Source of the DNA: Larimichthys crocea
Lineage: Eukaryota > Chordata > Actinopteri > Sciaenidae
Direction: 5' to 3'
Assembly: GCF_000972845.2 (NCBI RefSeq)
Contig: NC_040032.1
Coordinates: 5,041,073 to 5,105,072 of the forward strand
Length of the DNA stretch: 64,000 nt
The position numbers and the translations under genes are program-made. The notes beneath the pieces were generated by a model. It worked only from the letters and a program-made list of their open reading frames with translations, was not told the DNA's origin and ran no database searches. Shown here in pieces: positions 22,362 through 35,312 of the stretch. The first letter of the stretch is position 1. Each line of letters starts with the position of its first letter.

Positions 22362-23532
22362 CCTGGTAGGTACACACCTCCTCAAGCCAACAGTGAGAAA
22401 AGGGTATCGGAAAGAATAAAAGAAAACCTACAATAATTACAGTGCCAGTATATAAATATCTGTGTCTGTGTAACTATACAAATACTTGCCAAAAAACAGC
22501 ATCATTTGTCATTTTGATACACATACCCACATGCCGTTATGTTGCATGTGTTCATGTGTGTGGGCATTTTTCCTGACACCAGCATGAATAAACCCTCTTA
22601 GGCTGTGGAGCTTGATGCTCTTAGAAGTCTGATCTTAAATTAGCTCATTTATTGTTTAGACAGGGATATCTCTATTTTGGGAAATTACTGTTGACTCAGT
22701 TTAAAGCTTTCTTCATATATTAGTGTGGTATCCTGTTTGTCAAGGATGTATGAAATATCATGCCTAATCCTCAATATTACATCCTGCAGGTCACATTTAC
22801 GTTATTCTGTGAATCTTTGCAGCTCAGAAATTTGATGATTCGATGATAATTGGATTTTATGCTGCATTCACATGGATTCAGGGAGATCCGGAAAAGGTAT
22901 CATTTTTGTGGATGAGAGCAGGATGGTAAAATTAAGCCAGGTCAGCAGAAAATACTGTGAATGGTAATGGTAGACAGCATTCCTGTCCAAAGTTGTATGC
23001 ACCGGACGAGAGTAAATCTGGAACTGACTTTTAGTCATTGGCAAGAGCTTCATGAAATAAAAGGCTGAAAGACGCCAAACTGGGCTTCTTGCTATTGGAC
23101 TAGTTAGCAATGTTAGCTGGCTTCTTTTTCTTTTGTTGCTGCACTTGCTTGATGTTTGGCTGTTAGCAATGTAGTCAAGTCGCTAGTTTTTGATCAAGAG
23201 TAATGTAATCAAAACAAATACACAGGTAAAACTTTCCATACTATGGTGGTACTCAGAAGGTGTTGCCCCTCTGCCATCTGCTGCCTAGCTGAATCTATGT
23301 GCATAGTGCAATAGGATATGGCTTATTGAATTAGACTTTCTATGTCATCGCTTGTAGAAATAAAGCTGAAATGTGTTTGCTCTTCATTTTGTCACATTTA
23401 TATTTACACATATGCTTGTTTAAAAAAAAAAAAAAAGTCCATTAAATCAGATAATTTGACATTTTATATTTAATATAACCTTTTACACACTCACCGTATG
23501 GAAGTCAGGTTACTGACAAGATTGCAGGACGC
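22362..23532. other. Non-coding stretch, no recognised feature
   Basis: About 1.2 kb up to the solo LTR. A 14-base A-run lies at about 23421. No gene or repeat is recognised. Confidence 0.55.
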
Positions 23533-23537
23533 ATGGG

Positions 23538-24133
23538 TGTCAGGCCGGACTCAAACAGGACTCAGAGGTGTCAATGAGCGTGTTTATTGAAATAACAGAA
23601 AACCCTCGACAGAGTGAGGCTATGGCAGGCTTTAAAAATAGGCCTAAACTAGGAAAAAAAAAATAACTCCAAAGGAGGAAAAACTCTAAGCTACTTTATG
23701 AAAGATTATCAAAATCAAAATCACTCACCAAGAGGAAAAACAACAGGCTGCAAAATGTTAACTGAACGCACTCCGAAGGAGGCTGAAAAACACTACAACA
23801 CTATACACAAAGAAACAAAAGGGCTAGACTAAGAACTTACAACAAAAGAACACTCGAGCAGCAAGGCTATGACTATGGACGGACAAGGAAACAAGGCTTT
23901 GGCGATCGATCTGATACCGAAACACTTTGGCACAAGACAAAGGGAGACGCAGACAATATATACACAGGGTAATGGGGAACAGGTGGAAACAATTAGGGCG
24001 GGGAAGACAATCAGACCGGTGACACATGAGGAAGGGCAAGTGACCTGAAACGAGAGGGCAGATAAATATCTAAATAAAACAGGAAATGACGAGACAGAAC
24101 AAAAACCCAACTTGACCTCACCGCGGTGTGACA
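23538..24133 (-). mobile_element. Solo LTR with perfect 5-bp target duplication
   Basis: Ends are TGTCA...TGACA on both strands, with TG...CA tips. ATGGG flanks both sides (23533-23537 and 24134-24138), a perfect 5-bp target duplication. On the minus strand the 596-bp unit has a TATA box (GTGTATATATTG, about 23955-23966) and an AATAAA signal (about 23586-23591), giving a plausible U3-R-U5 order. The minus-strand frames inside (23824-24188) are shadows in an LTR, not genes. The layout is that of fish gypsy-type LTRs. No internal region remains, so it is a recombination product. Confidence 0.92.
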
Positions 24134-24138
24134 ATGGG

Positions 24139-25999
24139 TGCTGATAGGGCTGCAAACCATCAGTTACTAAGAAAGTTGACTGGGACATATAGGTGTAGTA
24201 TACTGCTAGGGAAATATTCTAAGTATAAATATGTATTAGTCTATTTATAATACTTCCCATGAAATGATGCAAAGTCAGCTGCAGTACACAAGTTAATTAA
24301 CTGTAATTACTGCCACTGTACACTGACATTGTCTGTTTCTGCCTCCCCTGCTCAGGTGCAGCGCAATTATGATCCAGGTGGCCAACACACCTGACAGAGC
24401 TCAGCTTATTCTCCAGCAGGAGCTGTAAAGGAAATAGAAATACTAACTTTACCCCCCTAACATTCTCAAGCTTGTCAATATGATTGCCTGTCCACCTAAA
24501 AATAGTTGAGCTTTCATTCATTTGCAGTCATCCATACACAAATCCACAGAGCCTTGTGACATAGACATGAAGGTAGCATCTTTCCTTTAAGTTCAGCGAA
24601 TGCTAGGGCTTGACATCAAAGTGATTCATTGTCTACGTTTTTTTAAAAGAAAAAAATGGAATAAATCAAAGACATCTATATTGCATCTCTGTGATATATG
24701 TAAGGTGTGGGAGGGCACACACACTCACTCTGTAACATTTTGGGAGGACATTAATCACTGGTTTTCTTTTATTTATAACAGAAAGATACAAATGGATTAC
24801 AAACTGGTTCTTTTTGGTGGCTCTGAAGATGTTCTTTTGTCATGTTTCAACATAGAAATAGAAATATGCTCATTGAAATATCTCAGCAACATGTCATAAA
24901 ATTTTGTATTCATTCATTTGAGTGGCATAAAAGATTAGCTTTATTGGCTTTGATGATCCCCTGACATACTACCACTACTAGGTCATTCTCAGTTATCCTG
25001 TGAACTATCTGAACATCTTCTTGATGGACTGAAGCATTGGTAACGCCCAGTTAGGCAAAGTACTACCCTTAGTGGTACACACCGCTTAAAATAGCCACTG
25101 AGCACTGCAAGGTTTGAATGATTTCAACTTTGACCTCTTTGGTAAAGCTGTTTGTGACATAACAATGACGCATTAGCAAAGGAGACAGACAGCAGAGAGT
25201 GAAAGAAAATTGAACTCTTATCTGAACTTAATATGACATCAAAAACATACCATGAACTCACCATGAAAAGTAATCTATGGTCAAATGTGAGCAGGTAAAT
25301 CCAGTCTTGCTTAATCCAATACTAAAGTTAGCTGTTTATGTAAATAGCTTTACCAGGTATACACAGTTGAAGTGTGTATGCTTTGTGTCACAAGCACAGA
25401 GATATAAACCATAAATGACTGGAAAATGTTGTCCTGTCATGTTGTTACACAGAAATTTGTTTTTGGTGATGAAGAAAGTATTTTTGCTGATCACACTGTG
25501 CTTTGCCTCTCTTAACATGCAAAGGCAGCTTTAGTACTTACTTTTAATGATTGTGAATGCCATAGGAAAATATGTTGATAATTGGTGTTGCTATGTAGTA
25601 TTTAATGCAGTGGGTGTAGATCCTTTGAAAGACCATTTTTTTCCCTGCCCACGTGTGTCAATCTACCTGTTTAGTCTGATTGATATGCATCATTTCATTC
25701 ACCAAATGTCAAATCCTTTCATCACGTCCTGTGATTACAAGCTTATCTGATCATTATTAATTTAGGCAGAAACTCCATACTGCTCCACCCCCTCCTGTTC
25801 CTCTTCAGTCTCACTCCTACTGATGCTGCTGTTATCCTGTTGTTGCACATACAGAGATCCCAACTAGGGATTTGAACTGATGTCACTAAATGTTAGCCTA
25901 AATGATAATTAGCATTGTCCTGATGGTGTCTGAGTAGTCTTCATACACAGGCCCGCTAGCCAGAATAGTAAACATGTGTTATGACAACTTCCCGTGCTT
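24139..25999. other. Non-coding stretch, no recognised feature
   Basis: About 1.9 kb. The 99-codon plus-strand frame at 24600-24899 is AT-rich, isolated and domain-free. No gene or repeat is supported. Confidence 0.55.
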
Positions 26000-26170
26000 A
26001 TTTCACAGGGAGCCGTGGAGGAGACAGTTTTATTTAGCCACCAGTGTCAGCTAATTATTTCTGGCCCCCTGTTGTTCAACACATTCAGTCTCTCCCCGAA
26101 CAGCCCCCTGCTGCGCTGTAGTCCAAGTCTTCCCTGACTCGTTCTCATTAGACACAGCGGTTACGCTCCC
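26000..26170. promoter_or_regulatory. Candidate conserved non-coding element
   Basis: A repeat-free stretch of higher GC content with intact sites such as GTCAGCTAATTATTTC (about 26046-26061) and TCTCATTAGACAC, contrasting with AT-rich flanks. It is a guess from texture only. Confidence 0.18.
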
Positions 26171-27257
26171 CGTCTTGTGTATCTTTTCAACTTACTCTCT
26201 TTCTTCCAGTCTTTCTTTATCTCTCTCTGTTTGTTTTTCTCTCGGCTTTCTTAGAGAGCCTCTCCAAACACTCTGTTAAATAAAGATTCCACTCCAGGCA
26301 GAACAAACCCAAAATTCAATCAGAGGTGTATACACAAGCCTGACTAATGCCTACACTGCCACACACACAGAATATGTTTACAAAACCCATGCAGGTACAC
26401 ACACATGAGCAGGACTTCATTAACATGCACAAAAATGCACACACACGTGTGAAGATGTTGATAAGCAACATGAATGATTTGTATTGTATTTCATAGACAT
26501 ATTCCTCACTGTGGGTTTATTGAGGATAGAGCATGTTTACAGTGCTGTTTTTGCTAAATAATCCACCTAATGTTTTAATATAAATAATACTCTGCATGCT
26601 AATTAAAAAGGACCATTTACATTTTTGTTGCTAAGCTGAAATGCTGCTAATCATTTTCCTTCTCAAAGATTATTATTACGAAAAAATCCTTCATTTATTA
26701 ATGATAACCAAGCAATGCATACTCAATATTCTTCTAATTGTTGGCGATGTAAGCACTCTTTGTAATACAGAATGGGTTGCATAATAATTAGAAATATATA
26801 TAATGCTAGTGCCCAGAGCTATGTCTGTTTTGCTATAGGCATTATCTGTGTTTGTATTGAAAGTCTAGATCACTAATCAGTTCAATACTTGAAAGGGTTA
26901 TTCAACATCTTGGAAAACACAAGCATTTCTTGCTTTTTTTTCCAAGTAGGAGCAGGTTGAAATACCTAGCCTGGTTCAACTTCAACACCCACTCACCCAC
27001 TTCAGATATGCTATTTCATTAATTTTTAAACAAAATGTAAAAGATTGTTAGTGAAGCATAAACTCTGCTTCTTTGGTCTGTTGCTGTGTTGTGGGGAATC
27101 TTCGTTGGGGAATCCGCCGTAGCACCCTGGCAGACTCCCCTTAGAACTGTCATGTTTGTATAATTCATAGATAAACATAAATGTAAAAACTATGATTTGT
27201 AATCTTAGTAGGAGATATATGGAACTATACTTAGTGAACAAGAGCTTTGTGTTGTGA
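26171..27257. other. Non-coding stretch, no recognised feature
   Basis: About 1.1 kb. It includes CA-rich patches at 26350-26450. A short segment near 26895-26940 (TTCAACATCTTGGAAAACAC, then a T-run) may be the edge of an old dispersed repeat. Nothing else is recognised. Confidence 0.5.
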
Positions 27258-27540
27258 GTTTGCATGTTCTCTCCGTCTCTGTGTAGGTTCCTTGTGGGTA
27301 CGCTAACTTCCTCCTGAAGACATGCAAATTAACTGAGGACTCTGAATTGCTCATAGGTGTGAATGTGAGTGTCAGTGGTTGTTGGTCTCCATGTTTTAGC
27401 CCTGTGATGAATTGCCGACCTCTTGGGTCGTGAGAGTGTAGCACGCTTGACACCCAGTGTCAGCTGGGATCGGCTCCAGCCCCTGGTGACCCCTCCAGAA
27501 CTACAGCTCTGTACAGACATAAGATTGATTAGCTTAAAGA
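27258..27540 (+). repeat. High-copy dispersed fish repeat
   Basis: The segment starts GTTTGCATGTTCTCTCCGTC and continues through GGTGTGAATGTGAGTGTCAG, CCCTGTGATGAATTGCCGACC and GTCAGCTGGGATCGGCTCCA to CCCCTGGTGACCCCTCCAG. This is the conserved backbone of a very abundant dispersed repeat in teleost genomes that is usually found attached to LINE-type elements. The copy is diverged and partial. I recognise the sequence but cannot name the family with certainty. Confidence 0.7.
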
Positions 27541-28486
27541 TGGATATCTGAAACTTAATTTAATCTTATTTACATTTTCTATGAAATATTGTCAACACAG
27601 CTACAACATTTAGCCCATCACAAACAGACAGTGAGATGATCTGAAAGAGCGATAATTTAAAGCAACGGCAGCTCCCGTAGGATGGATCAGCTGCTGCCAC
27701 TTCATCTTTGAAGTCAGTAAGAAACACAAGCTGTGAGACTTCCTGCAGGCTATTCCATGAAGAACATAAAAGCTTGTATTTTCTTCTCACCCATGTCAAA
27801 CCTTCAGGGATAGTCAAAAAAAATAGATATATTTTGAGGCTTTAAATGGTTTGTATTTGAATTGTTTTTTCAAACAAAGGAAACCTGAAGAGAAATCGTT
27901 TTTACAAGTTTTAACAAACCTCCGGCCATTTTTCTATAACAGCAACATCTTAGACGCTGTAATCAGAAAACATTCAACATTCGGGATGGGATTATATATT
28001 TTTTTCTTAGAAAAATAAAATGAAAGATAAATCACTTTGTTATAGTCATTAAACATTCAAGTTGGTATGGTCTTTCAAGTCTTTTCAGAATTTATATTAC
28101 AAGGAACTGATTGAATAATTCGTTGAACATTCAAATGCAGTCCATAACCAAAGACCAGGCTCTTGATGTAAAGGCTACATGTCAGTCACTGTCTGTTTCC
28201 AAGGTGATGGTAAATGTGAGGATTGAGAGATAATAAGAAGAAGTAAAATGTCAGCTGACAGCCACCCTATTAACGTTTACATTTTATGTGGGAGGCTTGC
28301 TATCCACACTCATATGACATATACTGTATATACAACCTCTGACATTATGAATCTTCAACATTTGCACTGAACAGGCTGGATAATTTATAAACATCTACTA
28401 CCTCTATTGGAAAATTGACTTCTTGAATGTACTGTAAGCATGACCCTCTGTAACGGACACTATTTCTTCTCCTCCAAATCTGTTTT
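27541..28486. other. Non-coding stretch, no recognised feature
   Basis: About 950 bases of AT-rich sequence. No domain-bearing frame or repeat was found. Confidence 0.55.
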
Positions 28487-28528
28487 GAATGAATGAATGA
28501 ATGAATGAATGAATGAATGAATGAATGA
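28487..28528. repeat. (GAAT)n microsatellite
   Basis: About 10 tandem GAAT units. On the minus strand it reads as repeated Phe-Ile-His-Ser within an otherwise meaningless frame. Confidence 0.95.
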
Positions 28529-29259
28529 GTTAGATAATACATTTCTTATTGTTCATTTTTAAGCTACAATATCAGCTTCTATATCGGAGTGGAGTATATG
28601 AAGCAGTGCTTCATCCTCACACAACTATTCCAAGGATTAAGCTGTCTTTAGATAAAGCCAAACTCTTTGATGAAGATTAGCTATAACAGTTATTTAACCT
28701 TTAAGGCGACAACATGGTAGATACATTTTGAACATTTTGTGAGAGGGGCAGCTTCTGCATTTCACATTCATTGACTTGATATCACAACAAGACTTCTCCC
28801 CAGATGGTGAAATTGACTACATTGATGTAATAGCTGAGGCGTCATGATTCATATGTGTATTTAAAGATCCAAAATGAATTTTGTGCCTCTGGCCATGAAA
28901 AGACCATTTGAAAGGTTGTTGATCAATGCCAATCACTCAATGATTAGAAACACTTAGACATTTCGCATTCACAAGCCCACAGTGTGTCCTATGTTTTCTT
29001 CCCACTAATTGGAATATAAAGACACTCTTACTCTAGAGTATTGGCCAGGGTTGAGGTTAAATAGTATTTTATTGAATCTTAACTTACTGAACCTAAATCC
29101 TTTCAAATCCCTTTTTGCAGATTGGTGAGCTTCTCGAAAATGTACATAAACATTCAAAAACTTTTACAAACTAAAACCCAAGAAGAAATTCCTTGTGATA
29201 CTTAGCTAATAATACAACAATAATAAAAATAAAACACCACCAACAACAATAATTATAGT
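28529..29259. other. Non-coding stretch, no recognised feature
   Basis: About 730 bases. An AATAATAAAAATAAAAC-type AT-rich run begins near 29208, next to the LINE 3'-end fragment. Confidence 0.5.
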
Positions 29260-29700
29260 AATAATAATAATCAATATATACAGCACTTCTAAAAATAAAG
29301 TTGCAAAGTGCTTAACAATAAACTATGAAAAAAGGAAAATAAAAGTTAAACAACATTGAACAAAAGGAGGTACATATGAAAAGGTTCCATAAGTAAAATA
29401 AAGCAATATGAAATTATAAATAATTATCAACATTAAATTAAAATAAGACCTTAAGAAACCCAAAGAAATAGTTGCGTTTGGCCTCATTTGCTTACAGCTG
29501 GCTCCTTTTACTTCCTTAAACAGCGACACTTGGTTATTTTAAGACCTAGATATGGATATTAGGAGAGTAGACCTGAAGCTTAAGTGAAACATCATCCAGT
29601 GGTTTCAGAATACAGAGTGTAAGTATGTCAGATGCATGGCGGTGCAGCATCTTCAAAATAAAAGCCCTGCATATATTAGGGGTTTTATTGGCATTGAAAG
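29260..29700 (-). mobile_element. Likely LINE (L2-like) 3'-end fragment
   Basis: AATAATAATCAATATATACAGCACTT...AAGTTGCAAAGTGCTTAACA at 29265-29315 is the same block as AATAATAAACTTTATATAG...AGTTACAAAGTGTTTCACA at the 3' end of the LINE near 5517-5570. The following 350 bases look like non-coding LINE 3' sequence but are too diverged to align by eye throughout. There is no reverse transcriptase part, as expected for a strongly 5'-truncated insertion. Confidence 0.4.
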
Positions 29701-29774
29701 ACATATAGACTTCTGTCAAAACAAACAAAAAAAGTAACTTCAGAGTTAATGAAGCAACTTATAGGATCAATTTC

Positions 29775-29825
29775 AAATCAAATCAATTTTATTTGTATAG
29801 CCCAAAGTCACAAAATACATTTCAA
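29775..29825. repeat. Fragment of a high-copy fish repeat
   Basis: CAAATCAAATCAATTTTATT followed by TGTATAGCCCAAAGTCACAAA is a widely dispersed teleost repeat motif. Only about 50 bases are recognisable. The family is not assigned. Confidence 0.5.
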
Positions 29826-29989
29826 CATTTCCTAATATCCACTGAATAGGAGTAGTTCTGTATATTTTGGTAGTTTGTTGGTTGATTTACTGTCACAGCT
29901 GACACTACTACTAGAGACATTACTTCACACATATGGCTATCTTACAACTAGCAATATCTGGATCAGGGTGGTGTTGGCAACAAGTATAG

Positions 29990-30260
29990 TTGATTTCCCA
30001 ATGGCATGGTAGTCCCCCTGAGGTCTCCTTCTAGTTTGTCATGCCTGAGTAGATGACTTAGTTGGGACCTTTTAAGAGGTTCTCCACCTATCTGGACTGA
30101 CTTTGCTCAATGCAGAGTACCACTACCCACCCTGAAACCTCATTCAGCTGCTTGTATCCCTGAAATCATTCTATCAGTCACTACCAGGAGCTTGTGGCCT
30201 TACTGGTGATGAGAAAGGGCAGGACTATGATTTGTAGGAAGGTGAAGGTGAAGCTTCAGG
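29990..30260 (-). mobile_element. RTE/Rex3-like LINE 3'-end fragment
   Basis: On the minus strand, pieces such as LVVTDRMISGIQAAE recall the region after the reverse transcriptase active site in fish RTE/Rex3-type LINEs. The plus-strand text (CAGCTGCTTGTATCCCTGAA, TCAGTCACTACCAGGAGCTT) matches the backbone of this abundant fish repeat. It is heavily mutated and has several stops and indels, so it is an old insertion. Only about 270 bases survive. Confidence 0.55.
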
Positions 30261-32984
30261 CATCAAGAGGTTTGCTCTATTAGCTGTGCTAGCTTTTGTT
30301 CAAAGAGATTGCTTCAGGTGTACACCACCTGTAATTCAGAGACACACACATTCTTCTCTCTCTCCGTGTTATGAGAGCTATAGGGGTCTTTGCCATAATT
30401 CATGTGAATAAATGGAATGTTTAAACGGGGCAATATTTGATTTAGTGTAGATGGAGGTTTCTGCAGCACAGATAACACCGTCTGCAGGGTTCGTCTTGCT
30501 GTCATCATTCATCATTACATGGCTTGTTACGACAGGACATATTCTAGGGGACAAAACAAGATGTGCATTTAGAGATTAGAGTGTTTGCTGTGATCTTGGG
30601 GGAAAAAAAGGATTCTCAAAGGAAAAAGTTTCTGATATTCATCTAGAGGAGATTATACGTCTGCATCCACCAAATTATTTTGCTGCCATACCTCTAAAAG
30701 CAGACAGACTGTCATATGATTACTATGAAAAGGTGCTTTTTAACACAGAGAAGAAAAGATTATAGCCCTTTCTTAAAGTTCCTATAAGGCTGATGGGGTT
30801 TGTTTTACAACAGATCAACATTAAGTACAATTCAGATCTGAGAGGTTTGGTTGAATTATTTAATTATCAGAGATGCTAATTAGATTCATGGATAATTGAA
30901 TGCTTTATGATACTGATTACATTAGTAGTTGTATTTTTAGTTGGTGTTTACAAGGTGTTTGCATTATGTCATCTGATCCTATATGTTATGAACTCCTGCA
31001 ACATATGCTTTTAAATGCATGTGCACTATATAAGGCAACACAATAATTAAGTAGCACAGAGATTCCATAAGCTATTTCCTGCCATTTTTCTTTTGGCCTA
31101 ACAGATGAAAACAGCCAGTTGTCAGTTGACTTTCTGCACAATGGATATTCATGATGCTGGAGTTTGTCCTCCTTAATGTCCAGCTAGGGGCCATAGCAAA
31201 CACAGAGATGATGTCTGCTGTATTTTTGATTTGGGGATTTAAACAACCTGAAGGAAGCTTACATTTCTCCAATAAAAAACTTGCAATTTCTTTACACTGA
31301 TTACAGCATTTTTCTACCACAATGTATTCCTGGCAGCACAGAAGTGATTTAGTCTGAGATCTGAGACAGTTATTTTCATTAGTTGTTGCTCTATTTCAAT
31401 AAAAAAAATGCAGGAAATATAACTGACTATAAAAATCCAAATAATGAAAAAAGTGTAACGACTCTCTGTTTGTGGGACCTCAGTATTCCTAAAGTCCTGG
31501 CTATGGCCCCAATCCAACTTCCACTGAATTTTTGTGACTGGTTATGCATAAGGAAATAATTTATTTATGTCAAACTTTTCTTGGCCAGGAAATATGGATG
31601 TTAGAAAACCAGGGCTGAAAGTAGTGACAAAACATTCAGTCAACCAAAGAGAGAATTTCCCCCTTAGCGCCCATTCACAGAAAAACACATAGCTCAGGAG
31701 AAACACTTTTATTTTTTTTATATATTGTAATAGAACAAAATTTTGTAAAATCCTAACATGGTGAGGGAGCACTGTGACTGATATCACCTGTCAAATCACT
31801 GAAGCCAACTAATGAATGACAAGGTGGCAAGGGATCTGCGAAAATGAATCCGTATTCCTGCCTATTGTTTCATTGCAGTCCATCACAACTCAGTGCGCCT
31901 TGTTTTTCTCCGTGTGACGCCTCATAGACTGCTGCAAACATTTATTAATATTATATGTTTCCCATCTAAGCATATTATCTTGTTTAACAGGACCTTTTTG
32001 CTTTTCCATGGATACCTGCCAAGTGCATCTAAGTGGAGTTAAAATGGGCATTTTGTAATTATCTACAAAATCCGGACATCATTTTTTAATGTTAGCAACC
32101 AAACCAAAAAGTGAGGGCTTTTGTAGTAGAAGCAGAGATATAAATTTCTCCCCTGACAGGAGCCTCAAAAGACCAGAAAGGAATACATTCATCTCATTAT
32201 TTTTCTACCTCTTTGTGTGTGTCAAATCTCTTGCTTTTACCACGTTTTTGCTATTGATCTCAGTATCTACAATACATGTAAAAAGGAATGCAACAAGTCA
32301 CATCACATTCCCCTGGGGTCGCTGAACACTCTGCAAAGTGCCGCAAATCACGATGCAAAACAGAAATAGATGAGGCAGTTCAAGGGAAAGTATGTACCAA
32401 TATTTCATAGAGTGACAAAATAAATCCAAGAACCCACTGAGCATCACAGATTAATGATATAATATTGAACCACTGGGCGGAATTTTTTTCCTTACAAGCC
32501 CACACTCATATTTTAGAAACTTTGCCCTAAAGAACCAGAAATTAAAAGTATAGCACTGGTGCACAACACATGACAGGGGGGAACACTTAACACATGCATG
32601 CAAAATCACATAGAGAAAGATGCTGATCGTATAGAAGATGACAGAAAATGTGCGAGAAAGCATCTAAAAGCCCTGAGCGTGTGAAGAAGGAAGTGTAGTG
32701 CCTCACACACAGTGAGTGCATTATGATCTGGAATGACATGCACTCTAACTCTATTCATTCTCTACATCAGTGTGTTTACTGCTAAGAGACAATTGCATGA
32801 AACACACACAAACACAGTAACAGATACAGACAGGCTAAAAGAAATCACATGCATTGAAGCCCATTAGGACACTTGTACACACAAAGGGAAAGTCAGTCAG
32901 AGTGCACACACACACATACACACATACATAGACACTCTTGAAGTGCTAACTGACTCAGACAGTCTGTGTAACAGCCTGCCTGCT
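30261..32984. other. Non-coding stretch, no recognised feature
   Basis: About 2.7 kb of AT-rich sequence. Minus-strand frames at 31072-31320, 31314-31517 and 31542-31787 have ordinary composition and no domain. Nothing else is recognised. Confidence 0.55.
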
Positions 32985-33200
32985 TCCAGCCAGAGCTCAT
33001 CTCGCCCGAGCGGCTCGTTCACCTCTAAATGAGGGCTGTCAAGCGGAGCCATAGTGACGCCTGCCACCTCTAATTGGCAGTGCATTAACAATCAAATCAG
33101 GCTAATTAGCCAGAGCATGGCGTTGAGGAATAATATTCTCTCTCTGTGTGATTGTGGCACATGGCTACTCTGCCATTGACGTCCTATTTGCATATTCCAA
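32985..33200. promoter_or_regulatory. Candidate conserved enhancer-like element
   Basis: The stretch is repeat-free, balanced in composition, and packed with intact transcription-factor-like sites. These are CTAATTGG (about 33071), CATTAACAATCAAATCAGG followed by CTAATTAGCC (about 33083-33111), TGTCAAGCGG, and a perfect octamer ATTTGCAT at 33186-33193. It lies between CA-rich low-complexity DNA and a GA-rich tract, which makes the change in texture sharp. Of all non-coding stretches here it looks most like a vertebrate developmental enhancer. This rests on composition and motif density only. Confidence 0.3.
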
Positions 33201-34735
33201 TTTCCCCGGAACAATAGAGGCAAATTAGAAGACTAGAAGAGTAAGAAAAAGAAGAGATCTGACAGAGAGAGAGAGACAGGAAGTGAGAGAAAGCAAGCTC
33301 AGCTAGGACTATTGAAACTGAGGCTGGAGGTTCGTTTGCATTCAATACACTCAATTATACAATTTAGAACTGCAATACCTTTCTGAGAAAAACAGCATGA
33401 GAACAACAAATATTACAATCTTCCACTTTCACACCTGCAGTCTAATGAACATATTTAACTTATATACAGTAGGCTATTTAACCCCACCATAGGGACATCG
33501 TAATAGGATGCAAATGAAATATTAAGTCTACAAAATACAATATCTACTTGTATATATTCCCCATTGTTGGGACTTGAATAACTACAAAACTCTTTAAAGG
33601 CTCTTTAAGAAAATGAGCACAACAGCAAACATGAAGCATTTTCATTATGAACCTTTAACTTCATCAGACTTAGACATGAGGCATCTGTTTATCCATGCAT
33701 CGTCTACATAATTTAGCTCGACTCGAACATCACCTATATACTCAATACAGATGCTCCTTTTTGTGAGTTCAAAATATATTCCAAGTATATCCTGACAAAT
33801 TTAGGCTTATTTTAGTATGGTAATTCAAAACTATATATAAAAGGAATAAAGTTTCTCAAGTTACTGTTAAGCACAACCTGCCAAGGTTCACACATTAGGA
33901 CAAAGTAGCTGCTTTGATGTTGATGAAAACATGCAATTTCTTATTACCTTTGTAAAAGAAAAAAAAATGATACACAAGCCATACAATAAAGAGAGTGAGG
34001 CAGCTTTCTGACAGTTCTGTATTCATTCCACTCGCACACAGAACATCAGCCAGTTTGGAGTGCCTTGCATAACCTATCCTAAATCACTCGAAAGAAGCAT
34101 TGATTGGCCACACTAGATAAAAAGTCCATCCTTAAACAGGCCCAGGGGAGCCGTGGCATCGGGTTTGGAACGAGGTAGCAGCCCGAAGACGGTCGAGCAG
34201 AGAATGAGTAATGAACAGAAAAAATACATTAGAATGAGTAACAGGATAGACTGTGAGTGTGTGTGCCCATGTGTAATGCAAATGTGTATGTGTATCCCTA
34301 TGTATATGTGTGTGTTTTGTATATATAGATGACTTTATCACTTTATCTGTTTAATGGTCTTTTTATGGGAAAGAGTCAGTTCACTCAGCTTACATAGATG
34401 GGTTTCCCTCCAATTTAACAGAACTAACAGAGCTAAAAGCTAACAGATCTGAACACTGGGTGTGTCCAGGTTTCAGGGTCAAAATCACTTTCAGTGGTGT
34501 GTAATTGGTTAGCCAGTGGCAACAACCATATATTGTCAGTTGTTACTTGACAGAACATACAATATCAGACAGGGCCAAAACTATTGATGATAAGTTGTGA
34601 GGGTCCTCACAAATATAGAAATCCAAATTTGCGTGAGTGTGATGCTTGCATATTTACAGGAACGTTTACAGTGATGTAAATGCTGATGCGGCTTTACGCC
34701 CCCACACACATTTACTCCGTGCCAGCACACATTAG
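33201..34735. other. Non-coding stretch, no recognised feature
   Basis: About 1.5 kb. A GAGAGAGAGAGACAGG tract lies at about 33264-33280 and a TGTGTG-rich patch at 34253-34318. No gene or repeat family is recognised. Confidence 0.55.
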
Positions 34736-34951
34736 TTATACTAGGTAATTCACACACACAGGCACGCACACCTACACACACACAAACAGACTATTTCAAT
34801 GAGACAGAAAAATTGACAAGCACACACATGCATCCAACACTCACTTCATACACTCCCATACTGACACACACACTGACACTAAAACACACACACATTTGCT
34901 AATGTACAATATATTGCGCCACACAGACACATCCACACACATCCACACACA

Positions 34952-34982
<31 letters not shown>
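34736..34982. repeat. CA-rich low-complexity region with (CA)n
   Basis: Loose CA-rich sequence across 34750-34950 ends in about 15 perfect CA units at 34953-34982. Confidence 0.9.
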
Positions 34983-34984
<2 letters not shown>

Positions 34985-35255
34985 TACTTATACCAGCCTT
35001 CTCACAGTAGCCAAGATGGATGTGATGTTTGCTCTGATGTTATGCGGGACATTTTCTGCCCTCCATTTTATTCGTGTTTGGCCTGTAAACTGTGAGAGGC
35101 TGTGCTTTCAAATGAGTAATTAGAGAGCTGTAATGCAGTGCTTTGTTTTATTTGTTTACCCCTAAAGAGTCTAATAAAGAACTGGAAGAGAAAGGGGGAC
35201 AGGCTGAAAGAGAGGGAGGGTGGAAGAGAGGGAGGCCTGAGTGGAGAGGATAAAC
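34983..35255. other. Non-coding, possible regulatory sequence
   Basis: The stretch at 35000-35150 is repeat-free and contains GAGTAATTAGAGAGC and CTCCATTTTATTCGTG. It could be regulatory, but there is no further support. GA-rich sequence follows up to the GATA array. Confidence 0.3.

Positions 35256-35312
<57 letters not shown>
35256..35312. repeat. (GATA)n microsatellite
   Basis: About 14 tandem AGAT/GATA units, uninterrupted, preceded by GGGAGG-type purine-rich sequence. Confidence 0.97.

Noticed and set aside
23824..24188. Minus-strand frames of 71 and 119 codons with hydrophobic residues
   Set aside because: They lie almost entirely inside the solo LTR at 23538-24133 and cross its boundary, so they cannot be a host gene.
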